Of a DNA stretch of 64,000 nucleotides, positions 1 to 8,450 are shown piece by piece. The notes below the pieces were generated by a model. It ran no database searches. It had not been told where the DNA came from and saw only the letters and a list, made by a program, of their open reading frames with translations. Position 1 is the stretch's first letter. Each line of letters starts with the position of its first letter. Both the position numbers and the translations under genes were made by a program. Source of the DNA: Oceanobacillus rekensis (GTDB taxonomy: Bacteria > Bacillota > Bacilli > Bacillales > Amphibacillaceae); assembly GCF_002153375.1 (NCBI RefSeq), contig NZ_MTBQ01000007.1:19055-83054 (forward strand), given 5' to 3'.

Positions 1-178
1 CCTTTTTAGCCTGTTCAGCAGATTTATAAGCCTCATCTATATCTTCTTTACTAGCCATTTTTATTTCTTGCAGAACTTCATCATTATAGGGATTTTTCAC
101 TTCATAAGTGGTTTTCCCTTGGCCATCACGCCATTCGCCAGAGATAAAATTTTTGTTAAGATTTTCATAAAGTTTCAT
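1..178 (-). CDS. NAD(P)-dependent aldehyde dehydrogenase, N-terminal part (runs off window)
   Basis: The reverse strand from 178 reads MKLYENLNKNFISGEWRDG, then a NPYNDEVL segment. This N-terminal beta-strand and 'NP.N.E.L' signature is typical of the aldehyde dehydrogenase superfamily, which oxidises aldehydes to acids with NAD(P). Only about 59 of some 485 residues are in the window, so the catalytic Cys and Glu cannot be checked. The ATG at 178 is supported by an AAGGAG ribosome binding site at about 187-193. The start resembles vanillin/benzaldehyde dehydrogenases of the YfmT type, so a role in aromatic aldehyde oxidation is possible but is inference. Confidence 0.8.
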   Translation of the reverse strand, partial: MKLYENLNKNFISGEWRDGQGKTTYEVKNPYNDEVLQEIKMASKEDIDEAYKSAEQAKK

Positions 179-435
179 ATAATTTTTCTCCTTTCCTTCA
201 TACATGATTTATTCCTTATTAAATAAACTTCCCTATCAATCCCACCACAATCCAAGTATTTCTTTATTTCGTAAAAAAAACGCCTGTCCCTGTGCTTCCG
301 TAGGATTATTTCAATACTCGCAAAACCGTTGTTACATTAAGATTACTGGAGGGAACTTTGGGCTAATACATAGACCCTTCAACCAAATTTAAAGAATACC
401 TAAAATTAATAATCTTGAAACCATAACAACAGAAG

Positions 436-678
436 TTGAAGCTACACGAGACGATTTTTAAAATTACTCTTGCCATATCAGTTATTGCACTATCTATTCT
501 TGGTCAAATAATAGACGGTATGAACTTAACATCTATTATGTTGTTTTTATTGGGGGCATTGTTATTAACAATGGGTGCAGAAGAAATTAAAAAGGAAAAA
601 AAGTCGGTTGGATACCTATTGGTTATAGTTGCTTTCTTTAATTTTTTAGTTTCTATACAAGATTTATTTTTAAGCTAA
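436..678 (+). CDS. Small membrane protein, DUF3953 (YczI-like)
   Basis: An 80-residue protein with three hydrophobic stretches (about residues 9-27, 30-46 and 57-78) separated by a charged EEIKKEKK loop. The layout and the 'LLTMGAEEI..KK..GY' core match the DUF3953/YczI family of small Bacillaceae membrane proteins, whose function is unknown. It starts at a TTG codon with only a weak upstream ribosome binding site, so expression and exact start are uncertain. It stands alone ahead of the germination operon. Confidence 0.6.
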   Translation: MKLHETIFKITLAISVIALSILGQIIDGMNLTSIMLFLLGALLLTMGAEEIKKEKKSVGYLLVIVAFFNFLVSIQDLFLS

Positions 679-832
679 CTGGTGCAAAAACGGAATAAAG
701 TATAGCCTCCAAAACTCAATTATTGGGCCAATTTGTGGAATATGGCTTATGGGGCTGCTGAGCGTTGATGTTCAAGTAATTTGTCCCACTGATGTCCTTG
801 CATTCTCTTTGAAACAACTTCCATCTTCTATT

Positions 833-862
833 TGCATAATTGTATTCAAATTCCACATACTA
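833..862 (+). promoter_or_regulatory. Sigma-G-type forespore promoter of the ger operon
   Basis: TGCATA (833-838) and CATACTA (856-862) are separated by 17 bases. Both match the forespore sigma-G consensus (TGnATA, CATnnTA), and the site lies 35 bases before the gerA-type start codon. Known ger operons are sigma-G dependent, so the fit in sequence, spacing and context is good. Confidence 0.7.
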
Positions 863-897
863 CTAACAAGAAGTGGCGGTAAAAAGGGTGTGCAGGG

Positions 898-2388
898 ATG
901 AGACTTAAAAGAAATAAATCCAAAAAGTCTTTGATAAATCAGGAAAATCTCTCCATAGAGAATATCAAAAGTCAATTAAATCATACCAGCGATTTAAAAG
1001 ACCGTGAAATACATAGCAATAATCAAATCTATATTATCCTTTACATCAATTCATTAGTTGATCAGGAAAAGCTTGAATCAAAAATAATTAAACCGCTTAT
1101 AAAAATGGAAAACAACAATATTTTAAATGAACTATATAGCCAGGAGATCAGCACTGCAAAAAGTAATAAAATAGCCATCAACGGATTATTAGACGGTTAT
1201 TGTCTGCTAATAAAAAAAGGCAGGAATAGTGAAGGATTCCTGCTGAAAACGAACGCATCAACCGATAGAGAAGTTTCAGAGGCTATCATAGAAAAAACAA
1301 TCCTTGGGGCAAAAGTAGGTTTTGTTGAAAGCTTAGACAAAAACATTTTTTTACTCCGTACTGTAACAAAATCACCCGATTTCACGGTTAAAAATTATAC
1401 ATTGGGTTCCTCAACAACAACGAATGTATCACTAATTTATTTGGATCATGTGACAGATCCGGAAATCATCAAAAAGGTTGAACAACGTATAAAAAGTATT
1501 ACGCTTGATTCCATCCGATCAGCAGGAGATATTCAGGATTGCATTGAAGATCATACAGTTACTCCATTTCCCCAGCTTTTACTTACAGAACGGCCAGATC
1601 GAGCTTCAGCAAATTTAAAGGACGGAAGGGTCGCTTTAATTATAGATGGAAGTCCTACTGTAATTATATTGCCAGCAACATTTATGACGTTCTTTCAAAC
1701 ACCGGATGACTATATTACCCGTTGGTGGTTAGGTTCATTTTTTAGATTTATACGTCTATTCAGCTATATCATTGCACTAATTCTACCGGCATTATATATT
1801 GCTTTCGTTTCATTCCATTATGAAGCAATTCCTTTGGAGCTTGTTTATTCGCTGCAGTCTTCGTTGAGCTACGTACCATTTCGGCCATTTATAGAGTTAA
1901 TGATTATGCAGCTTTCCTTAGAGTTGCTTAGAGAAGCTTCCATTCGACTGCCACCTTCCGTCGCCACGACTTTTGGGATCGTCGGAGGGCTAGTTGTAGG
2001 AACAGCAATGGTTGAGGCAGGAATTGTCTCCTATGGTGGGCTTATAGTTGTTGCATTAACATCAGTCTCATCATTTGTTCAACCAAATCTAGAAATGAGC
2101 AGCTCGATTCGTATATTAGGATTTCCTTTAATGCTATTGGCAGCTATATTCGGCTTTTTAGGAATTGTCGTTGGAGTGTTATTTGTGTTAATTCACTTGT
2201 CACGCCTTACTTCATTCGGTCTTCCATATTTTTCACCTTTTGTTCCATTGAACATGGAGGATTTTAAAGATACTATCATTCGTGTTCCTTCTTGGATGAT
2301 GTATAAACACTCTAAAAATTCTCCTCATTATAAGCAAGAAAAACGATCAAGGAAGTGGAAACTAGATGAGAGTGAAGAGCCGTATTAG
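898..2388 (+). CDS. Spore germination receptor subunit A (GerA/GerKA family)
   Basis: A 496-residue GerA-family protein. It has a hydrophilic N-terminal half (to about residue 275) with family landmarks such as 'IYLDHVTDPEI', 'ESIRSAGDIQDCIED'-like and 'PFPQLLLTERPDR' segments, then about five membrane helices (about 280-450) including 'PSVATTFGIVGGLVVG'. GerA subunits form nutrient-sensing receptors in the spore inner membrane together with GerB and GerC. Length and gene order (A-B-C) are normal for the family. The stop overlaps the next gene by 23 bases, so translation is probably coupled. The upstream sigma-G-type promoter implies forespore expression. The nutrient recognised cannot be read from the sequence. 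Confidence 0.93.
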   Translation: MRLKRNKSKKSLINQENLSIENIKSQLNHTSDLKDREIHSNNQIYIILYINSLVDQEKLESKIIKPLIKMENNNILNELYSQEISTAKSNKIAINGLLDGYCLLIKKGRNSEGFLLKTNASTDREVSEAIIEKTILGAKVGFVESLDKNIFLLRTVTKSPDFTVKNYTLGSSTTTNVSLIYLDHVTDPEIIKKVEQRIKSITLDSIRSAGDIQDCIEDHTVTPFPQLLLTERPDRASANLKDGRVALIIDGSPTVIILPATFMTFFQTPDDYITRWWLGSFFRFIRLFSYIIALILPALYIAFVSFHYEAIPLELVYSLQSSLSYVPFRPFIELMIMQLSLELLREASIRLPPSVATTFGIVGGLVVGTAMVEAGIVSYGGLIVVALTSVSSFVQPNLEMSSSIRILGFPLMLLAAIFGFLGIVVGVLFVLIHLSRLTSFGLPYFSPFVPLNMEDFKDTIIRVPSWMMYKHSKNSPHYKQEKRSRKWKLDESEEPY

Positions 2389-3469
2389 TTCTGTAAATTT
2401 ATTTTTTCTGCTGGTGCAAACGATGATTGGTGTAGGCTTGTTATCATTACCTCATCAAACACATGACGCGGCAGGCAGTGACGGATGGATTTCCATTTTA
2501 ATTTCTGGATTTTTTATTCAACTAATTGTACTGCTTATTTGGTTACTTTGCAGGAATTTCCCCAATCTTACCTTATTTGATTTTTCTAAAGTAATTTTGG
2601 GAGAAACTTCTGGAACTATATTAAATTTTTTATATATTATTTACCTGCTCACAGTGATTTGTTATATCTTCATTATATATGTGGATACCTTGAAACGATG
2701 GATACTCCCTGAAACTCCAGCATGGATATTATTTTTGATAGCATTCGTTCTACTTATTTACGGAAGTATTTGTAATATAAAAAATTTGGTATCTTTATTT
2801 TCTTTACTATTCATATTCATTCTGTTTTTATTCTTCATTACGTTTTTGGTTTATGGTGATCCATACATAGATGTTCGCTATCTCTTCCCTATTGGTTCCA
2901 GTGGTGGATGGAATATTCTTAAAAGCACTAGTGATTCAATGATATCCTTCATAGGGTTTGAAACATTACTTATTTATTTTGCTTTTATAAAGCAGTCTAA
3001 AACTATTTCAGCACTGAAAGGAGTTTTTTTAGCAGTATTATTTGTAACCATTTTTTTAACGTATATTGTGATTCTAAGTACCGTAATGCTTAGTCCTGAA
3101 GAAATAAAAACCACGTCGGAACCGGTTCTATATATACTAAGTGCGATGGAAATAAGAATTTTAAGCCGATTAGATTTAATATTTCTTTCTTTCTGGGGTC
3201 TGATAGTTTTTACTACTATTATTAGCTACACCTTCTCAGCAAGTATGGGAATAAGTAAATTAATCCATATCAAACATAAATTTGCTGTGATACTATCTGG
3301 AACATTCGTCCTTATCGTTTCGATAATATTTTATTATATGGATATTACCTTACTTGAAAAATGGTTAAAGCATTTATGTTTAATTTTCGGCATTATTATC
3401 CCTATCCTACTGCTTTTAATAACAATTATTTTTAAAAGAGAGGCGGCATCGACCTATGGGAAAAACTGA
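2366..3469 (+). CDS. Spore germination receptor subunit B (GerB-family permease)
   Basis: A 367-residue integral membrane protein with about ten hydrophobic helices. It opens with the GerB/endospore germination permease pattern 'FFLLVQTMIGVGLLSLP'. GerB proteins belong to the APC superfamily and form the nutrient-binding, channel-like part of the Ger receptor. The ATG at 2366 lies inside the 3' end of the A subunit, and the stop overlaps the C subunit by 14 bases, the tight overlap expected of a ger operon. No truncation is apparent. Confidence 0.92.
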   Translation: MRVKSRISSVNLFFLLVQTMIGVGLLSLPHQTHDAAGSDGWISILISGFFIQLIVLLIWLLCRNFPNLTLFDFSKVILGETSGTILNFLYIIYLLTVICYIFIIYVDTLKRWILPETPAWILFLIAFVLLIYGSICNIKNLVSLFSLLFIFILFLFFITFLVYGDPYIDVRYLFPIGSSGGWNILKSTSDSMISFIGFETLLIYFAFIKQSKTISALKGVFLAVLFVTIFLTYIVILSTVMLSPEEIKTTSEPVLYILSAMEIRILSRLDLIFLSFWGLIVFTTIISYTFSASMGISKLIHIKHKFAVILSGTFVLIVSIIFYYMDITLLEKWLKHLCLIFGIIIPILLLLITIIFKREAASTYGKN

Positions 3470-4568
3470 GCTCTTCTTGATCTTATTTATTCTTCCATTA
3501 CTAGCTGGGTGCTGGGATGAAAGACTTCTAAAGAATTCCCGTACTGTGTATGTATCAGGTTTTGACTTGAATGAGAATGGTGATTATCAAACAACTTCAA
3601 TTATTAGAGATCTGAATATTAGTGAGTCAAGCAGGGGGGAAATATCCATATCGAATGAACTGGTAACTGGAAAAGGAGGTTCGATAAAAGAAGCAAGCAT
3701 GACAATTGATCAAAGCGTACCTGGTAATTACGATCCAGCAAAAGGAAGAACTTTAATCTTAGGAATCGACGTCGCCAAAGGTGATATCTACAATGTGATG
3801 GATCCTCTTTACCGGGATCCAAGGGTGGATTTAAACGCCAAAATTGCTGTGACAGATAACAGTGCAAATGAGATAATTACCCATTTATCCGAAAATGAAG
3901 TTGAAAAAGGGGAATATCTGTACGAATTGATTCACAGCAGTGAAATACATTCGGAGATCCAGGATATTACACTAAGATCGATTCGCACCTATTTGTTTGA
4001 TGAAGGAAAAGATTTCATGCTCCCTTATCTGAGCAAGGACGAGGAAGATAATGAAATTAAAATAAATGGGGCTGCTCTTTTTCATGACCACAGCTTTACC
4101 GGACAGTTTCTTTCCCCTGCTGAAAGTACTTTGCTATTATTATTTATGGAAACACAATCCAAAAAAGCACTTTTAACAGAACAGTTAGATAAAAAAGCTG
4201 GCGGATCCGTCAGCTATAATGTAAAAAGCGTATCAAGAAAACTTAGGTTGGAAAAAGAAGAAAAGGTACATGCTGATATTATGCTGCAATTGGACGTAGA
4301 GATTGTTGACTATCCTCCAGACCATTTAGATAAGCAGGAAATGATCAATTTTTTGGAAAATCGATTATCAAAGATTCTCACTGAAAAAGCGGATGCTCTG
4401 TTCAAAAAACTTGCAGTGAATCAAAGTGACGTACTTGGATTAGGCAGAGAACTCATTGCCTTTCATCCATCTATATGGAAAGAAATAAAGGGAGAAAATT
4501 ATTATGAGCATATCCTTGTTAATCCAAAGGTAAAAGTCAATGTTAGAAGTAGTGGAATCATTTTGTGA
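3456..4568 (+). CDS. Spore germination lipoprotein subunit C (Ger(x)C family)
   Basis: A 370-residue lipoprotein. The signal peptide ends in a lipobox, LLAGC, with Cys19 the predicted diacylglyceryl-modified residue. It is followed by the family hallmark 'CWDERLLKNSRTVYVSGFDL'. The rest is the GerC three-domain hydrophilic region, ending in 'HPSIWKEIKGEN' and 'VNVRSSGIIL'. GerC subunits are anchored to the outer face of the spore inner membrane and complete the receptor. It is the last gene of the operon, and its stop codon lies inside a terminator hairpin. Length is normal. Confidence 0.92.
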   Translation: MGKTELFLILFILPLLAGCWDERLLKNSRTVYVSGFDLNENGDYQTTSIIRDLNISESSRGEISISNELVTGKGGSIKEASMTIDQSVPGNYDPAKGRTLILGIDVAKGDIYNVMDPLYRDPRVDLNAKIAVTDNSANEIITHLSENEVEKGEYLYELIHSSEIHSEIQDITLRSIRTYLFDEGKDFMLPYLSKDEEDNEIKINGAALFHDHSFTGQFLSPAESTLLLLFMETQSKKALLTEQLDKKAGGSVSYNVKSVSRKLRLEKEEKVHADIMLQLDVEIVDYPPDHLDKQEMINFLENRLSKILTEKADALFKKLAVNQSDVLGLGRELIAFHPSIWKEIKGENYYEHILVNPKVKVNVRSSGIIL

Positions 4569-4592
4569 TCACTGAAGTTGATCACCTTTTTC
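4565..4592 (+). terminator. Intrinsic terminator of the ger operon
   Basis: GTGATCA (4565-4571) and TGATCAC (4579-4585) form a 7-bp stem around a 7-base loop, followed by CTTTTTCTTT. The stop codon of the C subunit lies within the stem. Confidence 0.75.
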
Positions 4593-4699
4593 TTTCTGAT
4601 ATTATTTTTTGACCTATTTTTATTAGACTTCTATTCATAACAGCGATACAACGGAGACACAGTCATAAAAAAAGAGCATATGTATGCCTGTCACTTTAG

Positions 4700-5608
4700 A
4701 CGCTATCTTGCACTTGCTTTAATCGATATTTTGCAGGAAAGAAAGCTTTTACTGGTGGCATGAACGTTGGATATGAATATACAGGATTGAATCCTGACGT
4801 TGGCTTCTGGAGGGATACTCATTTACAAATAACAGGAGAAGCATCAGTCGATTTGCAGACTGTCTTTGACGTTCATTGGAATATTGCTGTGCCGGAACGG
4901 ATAAAATCGAAAACAAATCTGAAAACAAAATCTGAGGTAACGAAAATCAATCCAATCGGAAGAGTAGATCTTTCCAGATGGTCAGCCGAATTGGGGTCAG
5001 AGTTGAGCACCATAGATGGTAAAGAGATGGACATATACCCAAAGACAGGGACATTGCAAAAAGCGTACATCCATACGTTGGAAGGAAACCCTGGAATTCC
5101 TACCCCAGTTATTCGTCAAGCTTACTTTATATGTATAACACAGGCGACCAAGACTATTGATATAACAACACCCTACTTTGTACCAAAAACAGATATTATC
5201 ATGGCATTAAAGACAGCTGTGGCTCGTGGTGTGCACGTAAGATTGCTGGTTCTTCGCCACATTGATCAAAAAAGCGTGGGCTTTTCAAGTCATACCTATT
5301 ACGGGGAACTTATAGAAGCTGGGGTCCAAATCTACCAGTACAATAAAGGAATGTTATCTGCGAAACTGATGATCATTGATGAGGAAATTGCAGAAGTAGG
5401 CGCAGCAAACTATGATATGAGAAGTTTTCGCCTGAATTATGAGGTGTGTCAAGTCGTGTACAGTGCTGATGTGGCAAGGGAACTCACAGAGCAGTTCGAG
5501 AGGGATCTTACTGATTCTGTACCATTAAGAATTGAAGACTTGTTGCAACGATCCCTGACCGAGCGCATTGTTGAACAGGGTGCTCGCCTGCTTTCTCCAT
5601 TATTATAA
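4700..5608 (+). pseudogene. Decayed cardiolipin synthase (phospholipase D family), 5' part lost
   Basis: From 4742 an open frame reads KKAFTGGMNVGYEY and continues through FGFWRDTH-like sequence to the end of a cardiolipin synthase-like protein (about 288 residues against about 480-510). Cardiolipin synthases condense two phosphatidylglycerols in the membrane and need two HxKxxxxD motifs. The first would lie just before 'AFTGGMN'. In that region only an out-of-frame echo (LALID at about 4709-4726) remains. The second is present as SAKLMIID, with the catalytic His replaced by Ser. The N-terminal membrane helices are missing. The remaining frame could still start at ATG 4760, but loss of one motif and the key His of the other argues for a non-functional remnant. 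Confidence 0.8.
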
Positions 5609-5761
5609 GTTGATGTATTCTGTTTTTATTGTTCTATCTTAAATCTAGATTTAAAAATTTTTGTTATTTACGATGGAAATTCATTATTAATAATACTAAA
5701 AAGGCAGCTCAAAGAGTTTGAATTCAAAAATATCTGTTACCTTTTAATTTTAAATATAGGG

Positions 5762-6340
5762 GTGATATCAATAAATAATATATTTGAAAATCTAAAGGAA
5801 ATACGTTTATTAGAAGATAAGCTCTATCATTTAGAATTAAATGGTTGGCTAAAAAATGAGTTTTTAACTTGGGAATGGTGGATTCTAGTAGTTTTTTTAA
5901 TTGTGCCTTGGGTTATATGGGCTAAACTTGTTAAACGAGACATTATTTTAGAAATTTTGTTATTTGGTACCATAATTATCTTGACAACAACCTTATTAGA
6001 CGTAGTTGGTGCACAATATAGTTTTTGGGATTACCCCATTGCATTCCTACCTATTATTCCTCGGGCCTTTCCTTTTGATTTTTCAATGGTACCTGTAGCT
6101 TACATGTTGTTATATCAATATTTTAGAACATGGAAATCTTTTATTTTAGCCCAGATCATTATGGCACTAACATATGCCTTTATAGGTGAACCCTTTTGCG
6201 AGTGGGTCAAACTTGTTAACTATTTAGAGTGGAGATACAGATATTCATTCATATATTACATCATTGTTGGAATTGTAACTCGAGCTTTAATACTAAAACT
6301 AGCCTCTTTATCTAAACCTCAAGATCTTACAACTAAGTAA
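5762..6340 (+). CDS. CBO0543-type integral membrane protein
   Basis: A 192-residue protein with about five membrane helices (from about residue 39) and conserved aromatic/Pro features such as 'WWILVVFLIVPWVIW', 'WDYPIAFLPIIPRAFPFDFSMVP' and 'GEPFCEWVKLVNYLEWRYRYSF'. These match the CBO0543 family common in spore formers. Its function is unknown. The GTG at 5762 overlaps the only good Shine-Dalgarno-like stretch (AGGGGTG), so the real start may be a few codons downstream. A partner DUF421 gene follows after 23 bases. Confidence 0.65.
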   Translation: MISINNIFENLKEIRLLEDKLYHLELNGWLKNEFLTWEWWILVVFLIVPWVIWAKLVKRDIILEILLFGTIIILTTTLLDVVGAQYSFWDYPIAFLPIIPRAFPFDFSMVPVAYMLLYQYFRTWKSFILAQIIMALTYAFIGEPFCEWVKLVNYLEWRYRYSFIYYIIVGIVTRALILKLASLSKPQDLTTK

Positions 6341-6363
6341 AATTTAAATTGGAGGAAAAAACT

Positions 6364-7047
6364 TTGGAAGAAGTTAATATTGGTTTACTGACGATCAAAG
6401 TCATCGTTGGTTTTGCCACTTTATTTTTTATCATTATCATAACAGGCAGAACATCCATCTATCAGTTAACCCCGTTTCACTTAGTTTTTGTGTTAGTACT
6501 TGGAGATTTTTTAGGAAATACCATTTATGAAGATAAGGTAGGGATTTTTCATTTTTTATATGCCATCGGATTGTGGACGTTTCTTATGTTGGGAATAGAG
6601 TTTATGACTCTAAAAAATAAATCGACACGTTCTCTCTTATTAGGCAATCCTAACATAATCATTCGAGATGGTGTTATGGACAGAAAGTTACTTACAAAGA
6701 ACAAATTGGATGTAAATCAAGTATTGAGTATACTCCGTCAAAATAATGTCTTTTCAGTTCGCGAAGTCAAATACGGTATATTGGAAGCTAATGGGCAATT
6801 AAGTTTATTATTAAAATCCAAGTATCAAAAACCAGACAAGCAAGATCTCAATCTTCCAGAAAGTCCAGTAGACCTCCCAACATCGTTAATTATAGATGGG
6901 GAAATTTTATGGGATAATTTACATGAACTCGGATTTGATCAACAGTGGTTAGATAACCAATTAACTACCAATGGATATGATAATGTAAAGCGTATACTCT
7001 ACGCAGATTGGCGAGAGAGTGAAGGCATACATGTAAGTCCTAAATAA
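6364..7047 (+). CDS. DUF421 (YetF-type) membrane protein
   Basis: A protein of about 227 residues with three N-terminal membrane helices (roughly residues 8-28, 38-58 and 62-80), then a cytosolic domain with the DUF421 signatures 'LLGNPNIIIRDGVMDRKLLTKNKLD', 'LRQNNVFSVREVKYGILEANGQLS' and a terminal 'ADWRESEG'. Members include YetF/YdfS/YrbG; several are spore-associated, and their biochemical role is unknown. I place the start at TTG 6364 because GGAGG (6351-6355) is 8 bases upstream. An in-frame TTG at 6349 would lie on top of that site. Confidence 0.8.
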   Translation: MEEVNIGLLTIKVIVGFATLFFIIIITGRTSIYQLTPFHLVFVLVLGDFLGNTIYEDKVGIFHFLYAIGLWTFLMLGIEFMTLKNKSTRSLLLGNPNIIIRDGVMDRKLLTKNKLDVNQVLSILRQNNVFSVREVKYGILEANGQLSLLLKSKYQKPDKQDLNLPESPVDLPTSLIIDGEILWDNLHELGFDQQWLDNQLTTNGYDNVKRILYADWRESEGIHVSPK

Positions 7048-7355
7048 AATTTGTTAGGATAAGAGCATATCAATTTTCTTGGTGAATATAAACTTTAGTC
7101 TTCAACAATCAGGCGCTTTAATGAAGTAATTAAAGCCTAATTTTTCACTTATAACACCGAGAAATTAGACTTTTTATATTTTGATTTCCTTAACGTTGTA
7201 AATCCGCATTTTCCTGACGCTACCTCTATATGAAGGAAACTACCTTTATTATTATTGTTCAATTAGAGTATGCTCAAATTGAACAGGAGTGATCTAGCTT
7301 TTCACTAAGGTTTTTAGTGTTCAATCTGATATATTAGAAAATAAAGGGTGATTAT
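7048..7355. other. Intergenic region with terminator and inverted repeat
   Basis: Holds a terminator-like hairpin at 7111-7138 (AGGC and CTTTAAT against ATTAAAG and CCT) followed by five T residues. A second inverted repeat, TGTTCAATT (7256-7264) and AATTGAACA (7277-7285), lies about 70 bases before the next small gene. No coding signal is visible. Confidence 0.5.
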
Positions 7356-7574
7356 ATGAAAACGTTAAAGATTTATAAGGATAATAATGAATTTGTTATT
7401 GAGCGAGTTAATGAATTTAACCATGCAACTAAAAGGACATACATTTCGGAAGAAGGGTTAAAAGAGGCTTTACAATCTTACAAACCAGTAATAGAGGAAT
7501 ATGAAATTGAAGTATCTAAAGAGCTTTGGGCATTTGTCATTAATTATTTAGGTAATAGAGAGTTTCAAGATTAG
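7356..7574 (+). CDS. Hypothetical 72-residue protein
   Basis: A charged small protein, no signal peptide or membrane segment, with lysine- and glutamate-rich stretches and a C-terminal 'LWAFVINYLGNREFQD'. It has a plausible ribosome binding site (AAAGGGTG) 7 bases before ATG. I do not recognise the family. It sits directly upstream of a broken site-specific recombinase and may belong to the same mobile cassette, but that is inference. Confidence 0.45.
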   Translation: MKTLKIYKDNNEFVIERVNEFNHATKRTYISEEGLKEALQSYKPVIEEYEIEVSKELWAFVINYLGNREFQD

Positions 7575-7586
7575 AGGGATAATTTT

Positions 7587-8002
7587 ATGAAAGTCGGTTA
7601 TATACGCGTAAGTTCAAAAGGACAAAATATAGCAAGGCAAGTCCAATCCCTAAATGATTATGGATGTGAAAAGGTTTTTGTCGATAAAAAGTCCGGGAAA
7701 GATTAGAACGTGAAGAATATAGGAAGATGAAAAAATTTATTAGGGAAAAGGATATTGTTGTCTTTGCCGAGTTAGATCGTCTCGGCCGTAATAAAAAAGA
7801 AATTGATAAAGAGTGGAATGAATTTATTGAACGAGGAATTGATATTGTTGTTCTTGATATGCCTATTTTAGATACAACAAAATATCAGGATGAATTTGGC
7901 AAGTTAATCATGAATTTAGCAAGAGAACTATTGTCTTACAATGCAGAGCAAGACCGATTGAAAATCTTAGAAAGGCAGCGACAAGGAATTTCTATTGCTC
8001 TA
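7587..8002 (+). pseudogene. Serine site-specific recombinase (resolvase family), frameshifted and truncated
   Basis: ATG 7587 opens with MKVGYIRVSSKGQNIARQ, the resolvase N-terminus with the catalytic Ser in the 'RVSS' motif. After 'VDKKSGKD' the frame hits a stop at about 7704. The protein resumes in another frame as LEREEYRKMKKFI, then 'DRLGRNKKEI' and 'FGKLIMNLARELL', canonical resolvase segments. The sequence ends at 'RQRQGISIA' where an IS3-type fragment begins, so the C-terminal helix-turn-helix is lost. A frameshift plus truncation makes it non-functional. Confidence 0.8.
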
Positions 8003-8130
8003 TAGACTTTCACCCATTCAATTATGGATGTTTCGCTACCCATATTATATTTTTTGGCCAATAATTTATATCCTACATATAAATACTCGGTGACGAGCTT
8101 TATTTTAAATTCTTCACTATATTTAGCCAA
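8003..8130 (-). mobile_element. IS3-family (IS150-like) transposase OrfA N-terminal fragment
   Basis: The reverse strand reads MAKYSEEFKIKLVTEYL, then 'GYKLLAKKYN' and 'IIEWVKVYRA', the start of the helix-turn-helix protein OrfA of IS3/IS150-type elements. About 43 residues survive before the frame merges into the recombinase remnant at about 8003. No OrfB, terminal inverted repeats or target duplication can be seen, so it is a dead fragment. Confidence 0.7.
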
Positions 8131-8397
8131 AAAGTACCCCCTAAAATTAGATTTTCTACTCTAACTTCATGGATCGGTATCTTTTCTTGCTTTCTCAAAT
8201 TATCAAAATACTCTTTAGCCCTTGAAGCAGGTATTCTATTAGCCTCCATACTTTTCATTCATAACTTTAGCACTACAAACTCCAACCAAAGGGTCTGCTC
8301 CCAGCATTTATTTTTTGTATCCTTTAGCAACTAGAAATTTAGTAGTTGCGAAAACAATTATCTTTATTGAAAAATTAGAAAAAGTCAATAATTACAA
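8131..8397. other. Intergenic region with coding-like debris on the reverse strand
   Basis: No intact gene. On the - strand there are two short in-frame stretches, one beginning MEANRIPASRAKEYF and one beginning MLGADPLVGVCSAK. They look like leftovers of a decayed gene that I cannot identify. The right end becomes very AT-rich and leads into a perfect inverted repeat ahead of the catabolic operon. Confidence 0.35.
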
Positions 8398-8431
8398 CAA
8401 TTATAATTAATATTAATGTTAATTATAATTG
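8398..8431. promoter_or_regulatory. Perfect 13-bp inverted repeat before the catabolic operon
   Basis: CAATTATAATTAA (8398-8410) and TTAATTATAATTG (8419-8431) are exact reverse complements around an 8-base spacer, ending 20 bases before the first start codon. Position suggests an operator or a leader hairpin; very high AT content lowers its significance. Confidence 0.45.
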
Positions 8432-8450
8432 AAGTTAAGGAGGGGATGTA

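Noticed and set aside
204-392. 62-codon + strand frame upstream of the DUF3953 gene
   Set aside because: No credible ribosome binding site, Cys- and aromatic-rich random-looking composition and no family resemblance.
7256-7285. Inverted repeat TGTTCAATT/AATTGAACA as a recombinase target or IS end
   Set aside because: No second copy or target duplication is visible; 9-bp arms in AT-rich DNA are weak evidence.
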